A stretch of 64,000 nucleotides of DNA from Platanthera guangdongensis (lineage: Eukaryota; Streptophyta; Magnoliopsida; Asparagales; Orchidaceae). Shown piece by piece: positions 52,660 through 63,032 of the stretch. A program made the translations under genes and the position numbers. Position 1 is the first letter of the stretch; every line of letters begins with the position of its first letter. The stretch covers positions 167,481,220 to 167,545,219 of the forward strand of contig CM077162.1 of the NCBI GenBank assembly GCA_039583875.1. The letters run 5' to 3'. The notes beneath the pieces are model-generated. The model saw only the letters and a program-made list of their open reading frames with translations, had not been told where the DNA came from and did no database searches.

Positions 52660-54208
52660 TGTTGGAACACCATATTACTGATTTGGGTTAGGATCACTAT
52701 GTCTCTAGGAACCTTTGCTTGACCTTATGTATAGCTTAATAGGTCAATTAGAATTGAGTCTAAGGGTTAGTAGTCTAGGTTTGGAAGCTGCCCTGAAGAC
52801 CAAGTTTTTCTGCCTCGAGACTAAGTCTGATCGTCGAGCTCAGCACGACGATTCGTCGAACTCAGATCGACGATCGTCTAGCTCAACTTCGACGATTCGT
52901 CGAACTCAGATCGACGATCGTCTAGCTCAACTTCGACAGATCGTCGAACTCCACTCGACGATCACTGAGCTCAACTTCACAATATCGTCGAACTCCATTT
53001 GACGATCGGTGAGCTCAGGTCGACGATCTTGACTCTGCACTGGATCTTTATCTCTGAGCTCAGTTCGACGATCTTTGAGCTCAGATCGACGATTATTTTG
53101 CTGCTTGAGTTTCCCAGTTCGCTGAGCTCAGCTCGACGATAGTTGAGATCAGTTCGACGATTTCAGATAACTTCCAGAATTCAAATTCAAATCAGACAGG
53201 AGTTATTATGCAATTAATTCAGAGATTTGCTAGCCGTTTTCATTTACTTCTGGACCAAGTTTCAAGGGATTTTTCAAGGAATAATTCTGTGGACTTTCCT
53301 CAAGAAGAGTTTTTGCAATTAAGGATGCAATCAATGCAGACCAACGGCTATCTTTGACAGAGAATGATATTCTATTCTAAAACAGAGAATAAAAGATAGA
53401 ATGTTTTTTGAATCAACAAGAGATCAACAAGAAGAGGACACACAACACAGATTACAGAGACTCTTTCAAAATCTTCTGTCAAAAAGAATTCTGAAGAACA
53501 CTCATCAAAGAGATCAAGTCTTCAAAAATCTTCAGCTCTCAAAGTGTTCAAGGCCAACATCATTTCAAGACTCCAGACACTCAACATTTCAGCTTGCTGA
53601 AATTATCTATTGCTGGAGGTCTATCTTTGAAGGCCTATCACCCTCAACAAAGCTCTTCTTCCTGAAGACCTCAAGGACTCAGGGGGAGCTTTGACATCAA
53701 TCCACTTAGTCTTCTCAGTTGTTTGAGAAAGAGAAGACTGCCATCACTCTCTCACCCCCACTCTGTAAAGGGTTTTTCAAACTCCCTTCAAAAGTTTGAA
53801 TCTGGTTTTTGAGCACCTTGTCAAAAGCTCATTGGTGGCAAGACACCTGATCAAAAAATCTGCTTTGGTTTTTGAGCACCTTATCAAAAGCTCATTGGTG
53901 CCCAGGACACCTGATCAACTCATCCTGCAGTGGATTCCTACCTAGGGTGGTAGAAGAGTGGATGTACCCAAGTTTGGGGAACCACTATATTTCCTTTTGT
54001 CATCTGGTTCTGCTTGTTTTCTTTTTGTTTCTGGCCTTGATTTTTCTGTGCTTAGTTTTTGCATAGCTTAGTTCTGTGATTAGTTTTAACTCTGCTTCCC
54101 TGCTCACACACATTACAACAATTGTTGTAAAGCTTGCAAAAGATTTTAAAAGCACCATATACTCTATTCACCCCCCTCTAGAGTATATCAGATCTAGTTG
54201 CCCTTTCA
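52660..54208 (+). repeat. E4 3' LTR
   Basis: 1549 bp, near-identical to the 5' LTR, with the inverted-repeat cluster at 52830-53165. Ends CCCTTTCA, then CAATG. Confidence 0.95.
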
Positions 54209-54213
54209 CAATG
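54209..54213. repeat. Target site duplication CAATG, right (E4)
   Basis: Partner of 42092-42096. The E5 pol reading resumes on either side. Confidence 0.95.
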
Positions 54214-55440
54214 CTAGTCTATGTTGGCTTCGTCAAAATTCTTGGGCTCTACATGGGATAGAAAGCTTGAGTACATGGAAGTATTCTGACTTCTGCTCCT
54301 TATTGTTACTCCTTGTCTTGCCTCACCAATTATCTCATGAGCTGGATGATCTCTTATGTCTCTGATTACAGGTGGCAGTCTTCTTTCAGCAATAGGTTCA
54401 GCTTCAGCTACAGCCTCTTGTTGATGTTCATTCACTCCCAGTGTATCTGGTAGATCTTCTGGAGTATCCAATTCATCGTGAATAATTGGAGATGCTTCAT
54501 TGATGGTCAGTTTGTTCATCACCTGTTTTGTACCAGCAGTACTATAAGAGGAGCTTGGTAGCTCACTGTTAATCATAGTAGACTCATCAAAGACTACATG
54601 AACTGATTCTTCTACAACTTGGCTTTTTAAGTTATAGATCCTATAGGCTTTGCTATGATTGCTGTACCCAAGGAAAATTCCATCAAAGGATTTGGCAGCA
54701 TACTTAGTCACATAGGACTTTCCATTATGAAGTACATAACACTTACTACCAAAGATCCTGAGATAGCTCAGGCTTGTTTTTCTGCTTTTCAAGATATCAT
54801 AGGGAGTCTTCTTGTGGCATTTGGTGATAGAGGCCCTATTGAGGACATGACATGCAGTATTAACTTCCTCAGCCCAGAAATATTCAGGGAGAGATGTATC
54901 ACTCAATAGTGTTCTACCAGCCTCTCTGAGAGTCCTATTTTTCCTATCTATAATCCCATTTTGCTGGGGGGTTCTAGGTGATGAGAATTCTTGAACAATC
55001 CCATGTTCTTCACAGAATCATGTCATACTATCAGACTGGAATTCAGTCTCATGGTCACTTCTGATTTTGACCACAAAGCTGTTTAACTCATTATGAATTT
55101 GCTTGACAAACTTAGTGAAGATACCAAGGGTTTCATTCTTTCTTTTTAGGAAGAATACCCAAGCAAACCTAAAAAAGTCATCAACCACCACAAGGGTGTA
55201 GACCTTCCTACCCAGACTATGAACTAGTATATGATCAAACAAGTCCATATGCAGGAGGTATAGGCACCTCATAGAAACTTTGGCCCTAATGCTCTTGAAG
55301 GAGGCTTTTGTCTGCCTGCCCTTTTGACAAGCTGAGCAAATGCCCTCTTTTGAGGGCTTCATATTTGGACCATTCCTAACAAGCTCTTGACTAAAGAGCT
55401 TACCAATAGTCTTGTAATTTAGATGGGCTAATCTCTTGTG
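54214..55440 (-). pseudogene. E5 pre-integrase end and integrase
   Basis: Minus strand from about 55440. GICSACQKGRQTKASFKS is the pre-integrase Cys end, then LLHMDLFDHILVHSLG (first Asp), VVVDDFFRFAWVFFLKRK, KIRSDHETEFQSDS (second Asp) and a stop at 55018. In the next frame come FSSPRTPQQNGIIDRKNRTL (Glu replaced by Asp), LPEYFWAEEVNTACHVLNRA, LRIFGSKCYVLHNGKSY and DIRDHPAHEIIGEA, to NFDEANID at 54214. The polyprotein would continue into RT at 42091, across E4. Several stops. Confidence 0.85.
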
Positions 55441-55878
55441 CCACTAGACCTATTAGGGGACATTCTCATAGCTACTAGATAGATAGGAGAATCTGTATCT
55501 AGACAAAAAAAGTTTAAGCAATAAACGTTCCCACTCCTAGTGCCTGTCAAGATGACCTCTTCGTCACTTGACCTCCTAATTAGACACTCATCATTGTGCA
55601 AGACAATAACATAGTGTTGGGTCCATTGCTCCCAATATCTCTGATTTGTAAGAAGTCAAACAGGTCAATGTCACAAACATCAACTATATTTGATGCGCAT
55701 TTGATCTCTTGAGTGCAGGTTAGTCCACATCACATTAATGTGATAAGTGGACACAACAATTAGTTGCTGGACATCGTAAAAATCTACAAAGTCCACATGC
55801 ATTGTGTGGAGCAAGCTCACTCAATGCCAGAGGTAAGGATTCAATTTTCTCTAGCTAGAAATTTGCCAAAGTCCATAG
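55441..55878 (-). other. E5 remnant upstream of integrase
   Basis: Degenerate minus-strand coding traces near 55590-55660 (a CDIDLFDFLQI-like string) fit the gag/pre-integrase junction, but no domain can be defined. It is cut by the E7 LTR at 55879. Confidence 0.45.
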
Positions 55879-57559
55879 TGAAAGTTATTTAACTTTAGGT
55901 TAGCTAATCCCCTAGAGGGGGGGGGGTGAATAGGTCTTTGAGTTTTTAATATCTCTTTTGCTATTTTCAAATTATGCTAACTAGAGCTTGTCCTTAAGTC
56001 CTACAATCAAAGAGAAAACAAGTAAATACAACAAACAACATAATTTATAGTGGTTCCCCAATTGGGTACATCAACTTTCCCTCTCCACCTATCCAAGCTT
56101 ATTTGTTGGACTCAGCACAACTTCTCCAAACTGCTCCTAAGAGCTTACACCTCAGATCCCGCAGGATCTTTAAGTCTCCTCCAAGACTCACTGCTCCGCC
56201 ACAAGGGCCTACACTCAGGGGTCAGTATACCACCTACCTTAGGTTGTTAAGCCCTATACTCAGGCTGGGAGGACAACAATATCTCAGATCCGAAAGGATG
56301 TTACCTTAAAGCTCTGTAGTGCTCCTACAATCAGTGACCTGCAAGTCACCTACCTCAGCCTTATCTTTAAGGCCTACAGCTCAGGCTTTTCAGCCCTACA
56401 ACTTCAAGTACAAGGCCCTATCCTTAGAGTGCTGCAATAATCCTACAACTCAGTACCTCTCCAGATACCTACCTCAGTGACCATCCAGGCACCTACAGCT
56501 CAGTGATAAGCTTATCACCTACATCAGGCACAAAGGCCCTACACTCAGAGAGCAGCACTCTCCTACCACAGGCACTTAAGCCCTACAACTCAGATCCTCA
56601 CTTAGATCCTACCCATCCAGACACCTACCTCAGTGATAAATTTGTCACCTACAACACATGCACAAAGTGCCCTACAGTCATATTCAGGAAACCTGAATCC
56701 TACAGGAAATGAATACAGAGTTGAAGAAAATGAAATAACTGACTTAGAGTAATTACTCTGAGTCAACTTTGCTGGACTGAGCAAATTTCAGTCCAGCTCA
56801 CCTGTTGTAGAAGGAATCAGCCTTCTTCTACAGCTATCACTTATTACTACTGCACTGATGAGAAGCTTCCAATTTTCTGAGATATGAATCAGCTAAAACT
56901 ATTATGTAGAGAACACCCTCGCTGAGCTTGAATAGCTTCAGCTATCCTTTCTTGCCTTTAGGCTATCTTGGCTGGACTTCAACTTTCAAGCTTGATTGGA
57001 AGTAAATGTCCAGCCGCCTCTTTCAGTCTCTCTTTTTGTTCCTTTGATTCGTTAACCCTAATCCTTTACTGTTTCCCCTTTTATATGTGTTGATTTGAAT
57101 CAACGACATCATAGTATGTGGGCCCACCAAGGATTGGTGAGCACCAATTCAACTAGAAAGGGACAAAATGTCTTTCGGCGATGTAGCAGCTTTCCCGTAA
57201 TGGCTTCCCACAGTTTTGACTTTGATGATGTCAGCAGTGGTCATCAACATCTGGACTTAGACACTTTTCCTGAATCCCATCAAGCGTTGAGTGATGTTGA
57301 GACAATCAATGCCATCAGCCTTAGCTCTCAACACTTCTGGACTTCAAAAATTTGCTGGCTTTGTCTCAGCAATCTCAGCGGTCTCAACAGTTTTCCATTA
57401 TTAGCTGAGACAAGAATTTGTCTCAGGCGCATTCCTCTTATCTGTTGTCTCTGCAGTTTTTGCACTTTAACTGTCTCAACAGATTTGTCTCAGCGGTCTC
57501 AGCGGTTTTTCATTTATCAGCGGAGACAATGCTTTGTTGTTAGCACTTTCCTCTATATT

Positions 57560-57596
57560 AGAAGCGTTGAGTGAACCTGCTTCACTCAACGCTTCT
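57560..57596. repeat. Perfect 16-bp hairpin in the E7 LTR, copy 1
   Basis: Arms AGAAGCGTTGAGTGAA and TTCACTCAACGCTTCT around CCTGC. Confidence 0.95.
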
Positions 57597-57672
57597 GTAC
57601 TTAGAAAAATTCCAGCTAATATTAGTCTTCATTGTTTACTTCTTGACTGTCTCAGCGCTTCCTGCTTTATTT

Positions 57673-57709
57673 AGAAGCGTTGAGTGAACTTGCTTCACTC
57701 AACGCTTCT
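57673..57709. repeat. Perfect 16-bp hairpin in the E7 LTR, copy 2
   Basis: The same arms around CTTGC, 113 bp downstream of copy 1, with matching flanks (ACTTAGAAA, CCAGCTAA), so part of a tandem duplication. Confidence 0.95.
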
Positions 57710-57944
57710 GGACTTAGAAAGTTTCCAGCTAACTTTTTCTCTACTATCTCAGCTATCTCAATGCCATCTTCTCAGCTGTCTCAATGCCATCTTCTCAGCT
57801 GTCTCAGCTGTCTTAATATCATCTTCTCAGTTGTATTCAAATGTCTCAACACCATATTCCCAGCTGTCTCAGTGGTCTCAACGCCTTCTTCTCAGCGGAC
57901 TCAATGCTTATTCCTTAGACAGATGTTTTGGCATTAATTTGATA

Positions 57945-58210
57945 AGCTTTGAGCTGAGCTTGACAAACGACAAACAGAGCTCGACGAACTTTAATCTTCT
58001 CAGCGCTCTTAACGCTTTTTGCCTTAGTCAATTTTTCTCTTGCCTCAGCTTGACAAGCGTTGGGCTGAGCTCGACGAACTGTAACCTGAGCTCGATGAAC
58101 TTCGAGCTAAGTTTGATGAATTTTGTATCCTGAATTCATAAGCTGATGCTGAGTTAAGCTCGACGTTCAGCAAGCTGATTTCGACGAACTCTGAGCTAAG
58201 TTCTACGAAA
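57945..58210 (-). repeat. Loose AGCTCGACGAAC cluster in the E7 LTR
   Basis: GAGCTCGACGAACT and variants recur about six times (for example near 57975, 58065, 58085, 58155). They match half of the E4 inverted repeat. Confidence 0.65.
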
Positions 58211-58367
58211 TTTGAGTTTATTGCCCAATTTATTTTTCATTACTTGTCCAATCATGTACTACCTGCATGCATGAACTAAAGAACACATCAAATACATTAT
58301 GCCCCTTACCATGAATGATGATGCAACTTCAAATCTTGAGGAACATTGTAGGGCACAATTCCCAACA

Positions 58368-58381
58368 ATCTCCCCTATTTG
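58368..58381 (-). other. E7 polypurine tract
   Basis: The minus strand reads CAAATAGGGGAGAT directly before the LTR start, as in E4. Confidence 0.8.
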
Positions 58382-58862
58382 AAGAAGGCAGAACACACAT
58401 CCATGCTACGGTGCATCAACAAAGAAAAAATATCATGATAGGTCTAATGATACAGTATCATGACAACCAGCCATCCCAGTACAGGGTAACTCCCCCTAGA
58501 TGAGATGGCTTAACACTATGATTGATAAACTAATGGGATAGGTGAATTAACAACCATTGATAATAGTGAAAGTATGATTAACAATAAGAACTCTAGTAAT
58601 CATTTACTAAGTAAACACTATGATCAAGATGAACCTAATCATTAACTTAGCCAATGAACACATCAAACTTGAGATAACATGATATTCATTAAAGAACAAT
58701 ATATTTATCTAATACAAATATACATTTATCATATCATTACAGTCAGGGTCAACACATGTTGATTTCATTGATAGAGATTTAAAACTTTTATATTGTTGAA
58801 ATTCATTACAAGACATAGATTAGACAATAATTTTGAATATGCTTAGGTCTTGCAATCTTCTA
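58382..58862 (-). other. E7 spacer between accessory ORF and polypurine tract
   Basis: AT-rich, no gene seen. Confidence 0.5.
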
Positions 58863-61225
58863 TCAGTTACTCTTTGAAGAACTTTCACCAGCATCCTTGG
58901 TTCCAACAGTCTTCTTCAAGTTTTCAGCTTTGTTCCTCTGTCTCTTGAAGTAAAGGAATGGCTTTGGAATATATTTGGAAAGAATCTTCTTGGGTTACTC
59001 TTCCTTACCAGATTCTCCTTGAATATTCTTTCCCTTAGGGAATTTCTCTCCAGATGCTTTATACATTCCTCAGATGGATATACACTATCAATGTTCTTTA
59101 AGATTTGTCCATGGCTTACCCAGGCACTGATAATGATTGATTCAGAGGCCTCACTTAGTTGTTCATAGTCTAGGTCATCTCTGTTCTCAACTCTCCTCTT
59201 GGCCATGAAGTCTTCAGCCATTTGAGTTCCATTCCTCTTTCTTCTGGCAGCAAGCTTTGCATCCTGTGCAATTCTGGCTTATGCAGGAAAGTCTGGGTCT
59301 CTGGCCTCTTTCTATCCAGGAGGGGCAGGTGAAGTGCCACCCTGGTGCTTTGAATTACATTGAAGGTTTGATCTTCAATGAGTACTGCAGCCTTAGCATC
59401 GCTTCTCTCCCCCTTTCTACCTTCTTCAGATATTATCCTTTGTAGTAATAAGGTGTTTGCTTCATTTTTGTTGGATAAAGATTGGAGGATTATCTCATTG
59501 TCAGTAAGCAGCTCATTTCTCAAGCTAATTGTCTACTTCATGAAGTGGAGAGTGACCTTAGTGACGTACTGATTGACATGGTCTGCTGCACCCTTGATCA
59601 CTTCATCAGTTGTACTCACATAATTCTTTACATATCCTATGTCATTTGTAGTGAGTTTTTGGCTTTTGCCCAAAGATTCCATGAGGGTGTTCAGCTTGAT
59701 TCCAGTAGTTCCAGCCTTATAAAACTAGGTGGTGTCCTGTATGTTTTAGTGAGATATTTCTTCCTTAGTTTCATTTACTTTGGAAGACATTTCATCCCTC
59801 AGATTGACAATAGATTGATCAACATAAACCTTGAGGGTTGTGGTCTGATTATCCAAGAGTACTTTAATTTGGTTTAAAAAATCTTCATTAGATATGAGAG
59901 TAGATGAAGTATGGTTCATAGGAGGAGGTATAACATCCTGAGTAGGGATCTAAGAAGTCTCCCCCTAAACTACAACACCTATGGAAGAAATAATTTCCTT
60001 AGCTAAAACTATTTTAAAACTATTAATTAAGAGGGAATGAGTTTTACCTGTAGTGGGTGCAGACTCAACTATCCTATTGATAACTTGATCCAAGTTTGTC
60101 AACTCCACCTGATCAGGCTCCCCCTCAGATTGATCATTTTTCTCTGGGCTGGACTTATCAAGATAAGTGTCTAATGTCTCAAGAGTCTCCCAGTTATCTT
60201 CTGCAATAGGCATATCATCAACTGTTACAGCTTCATCAGTAATATTCATGTCTGCCCCATCTTTTTCAACATTAGCTTCTTTAGCAGCATTCTTAGAGAT
60301 TTCTCCTGACCTAGAGCTAGCATAGATTTTATCAATATGTATAGTAACATCCTAAAGTAGAATGTTGGCAGAGGATTGACTGAGGGATAGGTCAACCTGC
60401 AGACCAGCATCAGCTGGAGAGGATGAACCGAGTACTTGTTCAGGACTGGAAGTTCTTTCTTCCTCAGTGGGTTTCTTCCTTGTACCCTTGGAGGATTCCT
60501 TTATTCCTATAGGTTGGCTCAAAGGTAGGACTCTAGAGAATCTATCCAAAGTTTTTTATGTCCATTCTTTTCAGGCAGTGAATCTTCACCCCCTGTTCAT
60601 GTGTGAAAGAATCAGGATAGGTGTTCACTAGGTACAAGGAAATGATTCTGCCCATATTTGGAGAGGATATGCAGTCTACTATTCTCTGATAGATGAGAGA
60701 AGTCCATGAGGTATTTCTATTTACTATAATTTTGGTCATGACTGCAAACATGAACCTGGAGATGGTGTCATGTGATCCTGGTTTGCAGATGAGGGTTTTC
60801 CCTACAATGTCGGCTAGCAGTTTTCCTCTTTGATTGAAGAATTTCCTTTTCAGAGACCCAGATTTGGCGTCATTGTATCCACACCATTAGAGAGCACTGT
60901 CTCTGTCCGTGTCAGCGAGCTCTTCTTCCTCGCTAGGGTTGACGAAGGGGATATGAAGCGCCTTTCCTGACACCTTAGGGTTTACCTTGATTTTGGTGTC
61001 TTCAATCTTAGACCTGAGAGAGTTTTGAGATGGGGACATCTTAACATTTGAGAAGAATTCCACAACCTCATTTCTAAGAATGGTGAACGGTTCAGAAAGG
61101 GTGTATTCTAAGCCAGCAACCTCATTCATACTTAACACAGCCTTAATCTCAGGAGAGGAATGATTGAATCCAACCCTCACTATTTTGTATCCATCCTGAA
61201 GCTCCTTGATGACATTTGGCGCCAT
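58863..61225 (-). pseudogene. E7 accessory (env-like position) ORF
   Basis: Minus strand. The ATG at 61225 begins MAPNVIKELQDGYKIVRVG, and an alternative in-frame ATG lies at 61318. The N-terminal part reads FTILRNEVVEFFSNVKMS. Further pieces in shifting frames: SWTSLIYQRIVDCISSPNMGRIISLYLVN (about 60700), a Ser/Pro-rich segment (60500-60360), an acidic segment (60249-59965), helical Gln/Glu segments (59880-59200), and an end PKPFLYFKRQRNKAENLKK before TGA 58863-58865. Segment order matches E4's accessory ORF (globular, Pro/Ser, acidic, helical) and its end matches E5's. Many stops make this copy inactive. Function unknown. Confidence 0.6.
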
Positions 61226-61318
61226 TGAAATAGAGCGGCAAGACACTGAGACGGTTTCGGTCTCGACGACTAGGGTTATGGATTTTAGAGAGTGATGTGG
61301 CTTTTCGTTTCTTGTCAT

Positions 61319-61327
61319 CTTTATATA
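61319..61327 (-). promoter_or_regulatory. TATA box before the E7 accessory ORF
   Basis: TATATAAAG on the minus strand, about 95 bp before ATG 61225, parallel to E4 (49389-49395). Confidence 0.45.
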
Positions 61328-61930
61328 TGTAATGAAAAGATTTAATTAATTTAATTAAATATTTCATTTGACTATTAAATTAAGTGTATTAGACTTTACA
61401 GCTTACTCAGTCAGGCTTTGGAATGAATCTAAACTACTACCCTTATGCAATCTTATTTATCTTTGTTTTAGCTTTGTTTTTGTTCTCTTTAATATGCGTG
61501 TGTGCGTGTATGAGAATAACTTGTGCTTTTTATGTTTTCATTTTCATTTCGTAACTTAGTTTGGTTAGACTTAGATTTTATAGCTTTTATTTCATCCTTA
61601 TAAACCCGTAAAACCGATTTCAAAGTGGTTTTCATTTTCTTTAACTTAGCTTTTTTTTATGTTGTAAAACTTTTTCGTTATTTTTCTTTTATTTCCAATT
61701 TTTACGCGCTTTTACGGAGTTATAAGAATGAAAATATAGTCATTTTAATTTTTCGAACATTTCAATTTTCGTTTTAAACTTTTGCTCGTTTAATTTTTTG
61801 TCTTCTTTTTACTCATTTCTACAGCATTTTAGCGGCAGAAATGTATTCGTTTTAATTTTTCGAGCATTTTCATTTTGCATTTATTTGCAAAAACTTTGGC
61901 TCCGTTTATTTTTATTTTCACTTTTTATGT

Positions 61931-61958
61931 ATTTCTACTGCATTCTAGCGGTAGAAAT
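61931..61958. repeat. 11-bp hairpin ATTTCTACTGC ... GCGGTAGAAAT
   Basis: Arms of 11 bp (one T-G wobble) around ATTCTA. A related, less perfect copy is at 61815-61842 within a degenerate duplication of about 116 bp. Confidence 0.85.
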
Positions 61959-62146
61959 GTAGTTGTTTTAATTTTTCGGTAACTTAGTTTTTTTGCAATT
62001 TTTATGTGTGTGCATTTTTTTCCTCCTACTCGTTAAGAGTTAAATGACGCATTGTTTTACTTTTTTCAAGTAGAGTGTGTGGAGTGCGTTTAATTTTCTG
62101 TCGAGTGAGTGTGTTTTACTTTCTGTAGAATGGGTGCATTTATTTA

Positions 62147-62168
62147 GTCCTACTCGTTTGAGTAGGAC
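62147..62168. repeat. GTCCTACTC hairpin, copy 1
   Basis: Arms GTCCTACTC and GAGTAGGAC around GTTT. A weaker copy is at 62182-62203. Confidence 0.95.
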
Positions 62169-62288
62169 CCGCATTTATTTTCTTCTACTCATTTGAGTAG
62201 GACTTGTGTGCGTGCGTATTTCATTTCATGTCGAGTGTGTGCGTGAGTTTAATTTTTGTCGAGTGTGTGCGTGTGTTGCATTTATTTT

Positions 62289-62310
62289 GTCCTACTCGTT
62301 TGAGTAGGAC
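62289..62310. repeat. GTCCTACTC hairpin, copy 3
   Basis: The same 9-bp arms and GTTT loop as copy 1. Confidence 0.95.
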
Positions 62311-62373
62311 TCACTTTCATTTCTCCCGCCCACGCATTTGCGACGGGGCTCGCACTTTACTGCTTTCATTTCA

Positions 62374-62395
62374 GTCTCACTCGTTTGAGTGGGAC
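62374..62395. repeat. GTCTCACTC hairpin, copy 4 (covarying)
   Basis: Arms GTCTCACTC and GAGTGGGAC around GTTT. One T-A pair of copies 1 and 3 is C-G here, and one C-G pair is a T-G wobble, so pairing is kept. Confidence 0.9.
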
Positions 62396-62651
62396 TTGCA
62401 CTTTACTACTTTATTTCCTGCTTTATTTTCCTGCTTTCATTTTATCACTTTCATTTACTGCTTTATTTTATTGCTTTCACTGCATGTCGTCCCCATTCCG
62501 ATGAGTGGCTAACCGTTCTTAGCCCTTAGTATCGAAGAGCATTGAGACAGATAAAATATCTTTAAAAAATCAAAGGTCCTTATTTTCTAATTAATTAAAA
62601 CTACTTAAGGTTTGCCTATGGTTTAAGACGCATAGGTCCACATATAGATGT

Positions 62652-62990
62652 GTGGGCCCTATTTTCGTAGTCCATACACTAGCTAGCCGAGAGGCCGTGC
62701 GTATGGACCGATCACCCCTTAGTAAAGAGAGTTCCGCACTAACCCTCAAGAGAGGAGGCGTGCCAACTCTACCGGATTGGGGCTCTCCACCCAATAGCGG
62801 GGTTCTTAGCGTAATGGGGGCATTAAGAGGATTCCTTCGTCGGACTAACGTTCAGTCGGATAGTATTAACGTTCAGGTGAGCGATAGTGATGAAGACTAC
62901 GGCGCGCAACACCTTGAAGACGGCGCACTGACAAATGACCGTGAAGAGCCTCGCCATAATAGGCGTCCGGATCGCAAGTCGATTTATTAA
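62652..62990 (+). other. 112-codon open frame of unknown nature
   Basis: The frame starts MGPIFVVHTLASREAVRMD and ends acidic and basic (SDSDEDYGAQHLEDG, RRPDRKSIY). I recognise no family. It ends inside the 20-bp inverted repeat at 62986. It may be a chance frame in an LTR-like sequence. Confidence 0.25.
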
Positions 62991-63032
62991 TAATTAATAA
63001 TAATTGTTATCAAATTATTATTAATTATTAAT
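62986..63032. repeat. Perfect 20-bp AT-only inverted repeat
   Basis: Arms 62986-63005 and 63013-63032 are exact reverse complements (only A and T) around loop GTTATCA. Confidence 0.97.

Larger units (their letters stand above)
42097..54208 (+). mobile_element. E4: near-complete SIRE/Maximus-type Copia element
   Basis: 12112 bp, with LTRs of 1548 and 1549 bp differing at about 20 sites by eye (1.3%), making it the youngest insertion in the window. Order: PBS, gag, protease, integrase, RT, RNase H, spacer, accessory ORF, polypurine tract. Long LTRs, a large gag and a post-pol ORF are SIRE features. It carries few but decisive lesions: stops at 44125, 46007 and 47411, frameshifts near 45845, 48020, 49850 and 50755, and a YVDN catalytic change. 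It lies opposite to its host E5. Confidence 0.93.
31987..55878 (-). mobile_element. E5: SIRE-like Ty1/Copia element, interrupted by E6 and E4
   Basis: Read on the minus strand: integrase (55440-54214), [E4], RT (42091-41040), accessory ORF (41031-39325), polypurine tract (39059-39046) and 3' LTR (39045-31987, containing E6). Gag and 5' LTR are not found to the left of E7, which begins at 55879. The RNase H domain is largely deleted. It is the oldest Copia layer here. Confidence 0.75.
55879..58367 (-). repeat. E7 3' LTR
   Basis: About 2489 bp. The minus strand starts TGTTGGGAATTGTGCCC and ends ACTTTCA. A GTGAATAGG motif next to a G run lies near 55920. The region 56090-56700 is full of degenerate CCTACANCTCAG words. 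It contains the hairpins at 57560 and 57673 and the loose inverted-repeat cluster at 57945-58210. Confidence 0.7.
55879..61330 (-). mobile_element. E7: SIRE-like Copia 3' end (LTR plus accessory ORF)
   Basis: Minus strand: accessory ORF (61225-58863), polypurine tract (58381-58368) and 3' LTR (58367-55879). The tract lies to the right of the LTR, so this is a 3' LTR of an element extending rightwards. It is not the missing 5' LTR of E5. Pol is not found to the right of 61330, so E7 is truncated or interrupted there. The left flank gives CATAG as the expected duplication. Confidence 0.65.
61328..62646. other. T-rich, hairpin-bearing non-coding region
   Basis: No gene seen. The + strand is T-rich with TTTTAATTTTTCG words (61740-61980) and the hairpins annotated separately. 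It could be part of a long LTR or leader of an element extending beyond 64000. Confidence 0.5.

Noticed and set aside
57560..57596. Plant microRNA precursor
   Set aside because: A 16-bp stem with a 5-base loop is far shorter than plant precursors, and no longer stem extends from it.
55879..58367. This LTR as the missing 5' LTR of E5
   Set aside because: A polypurine tract abuts its right side and no PBS lies to its left, so it is the 3' LTR of another element (E7).
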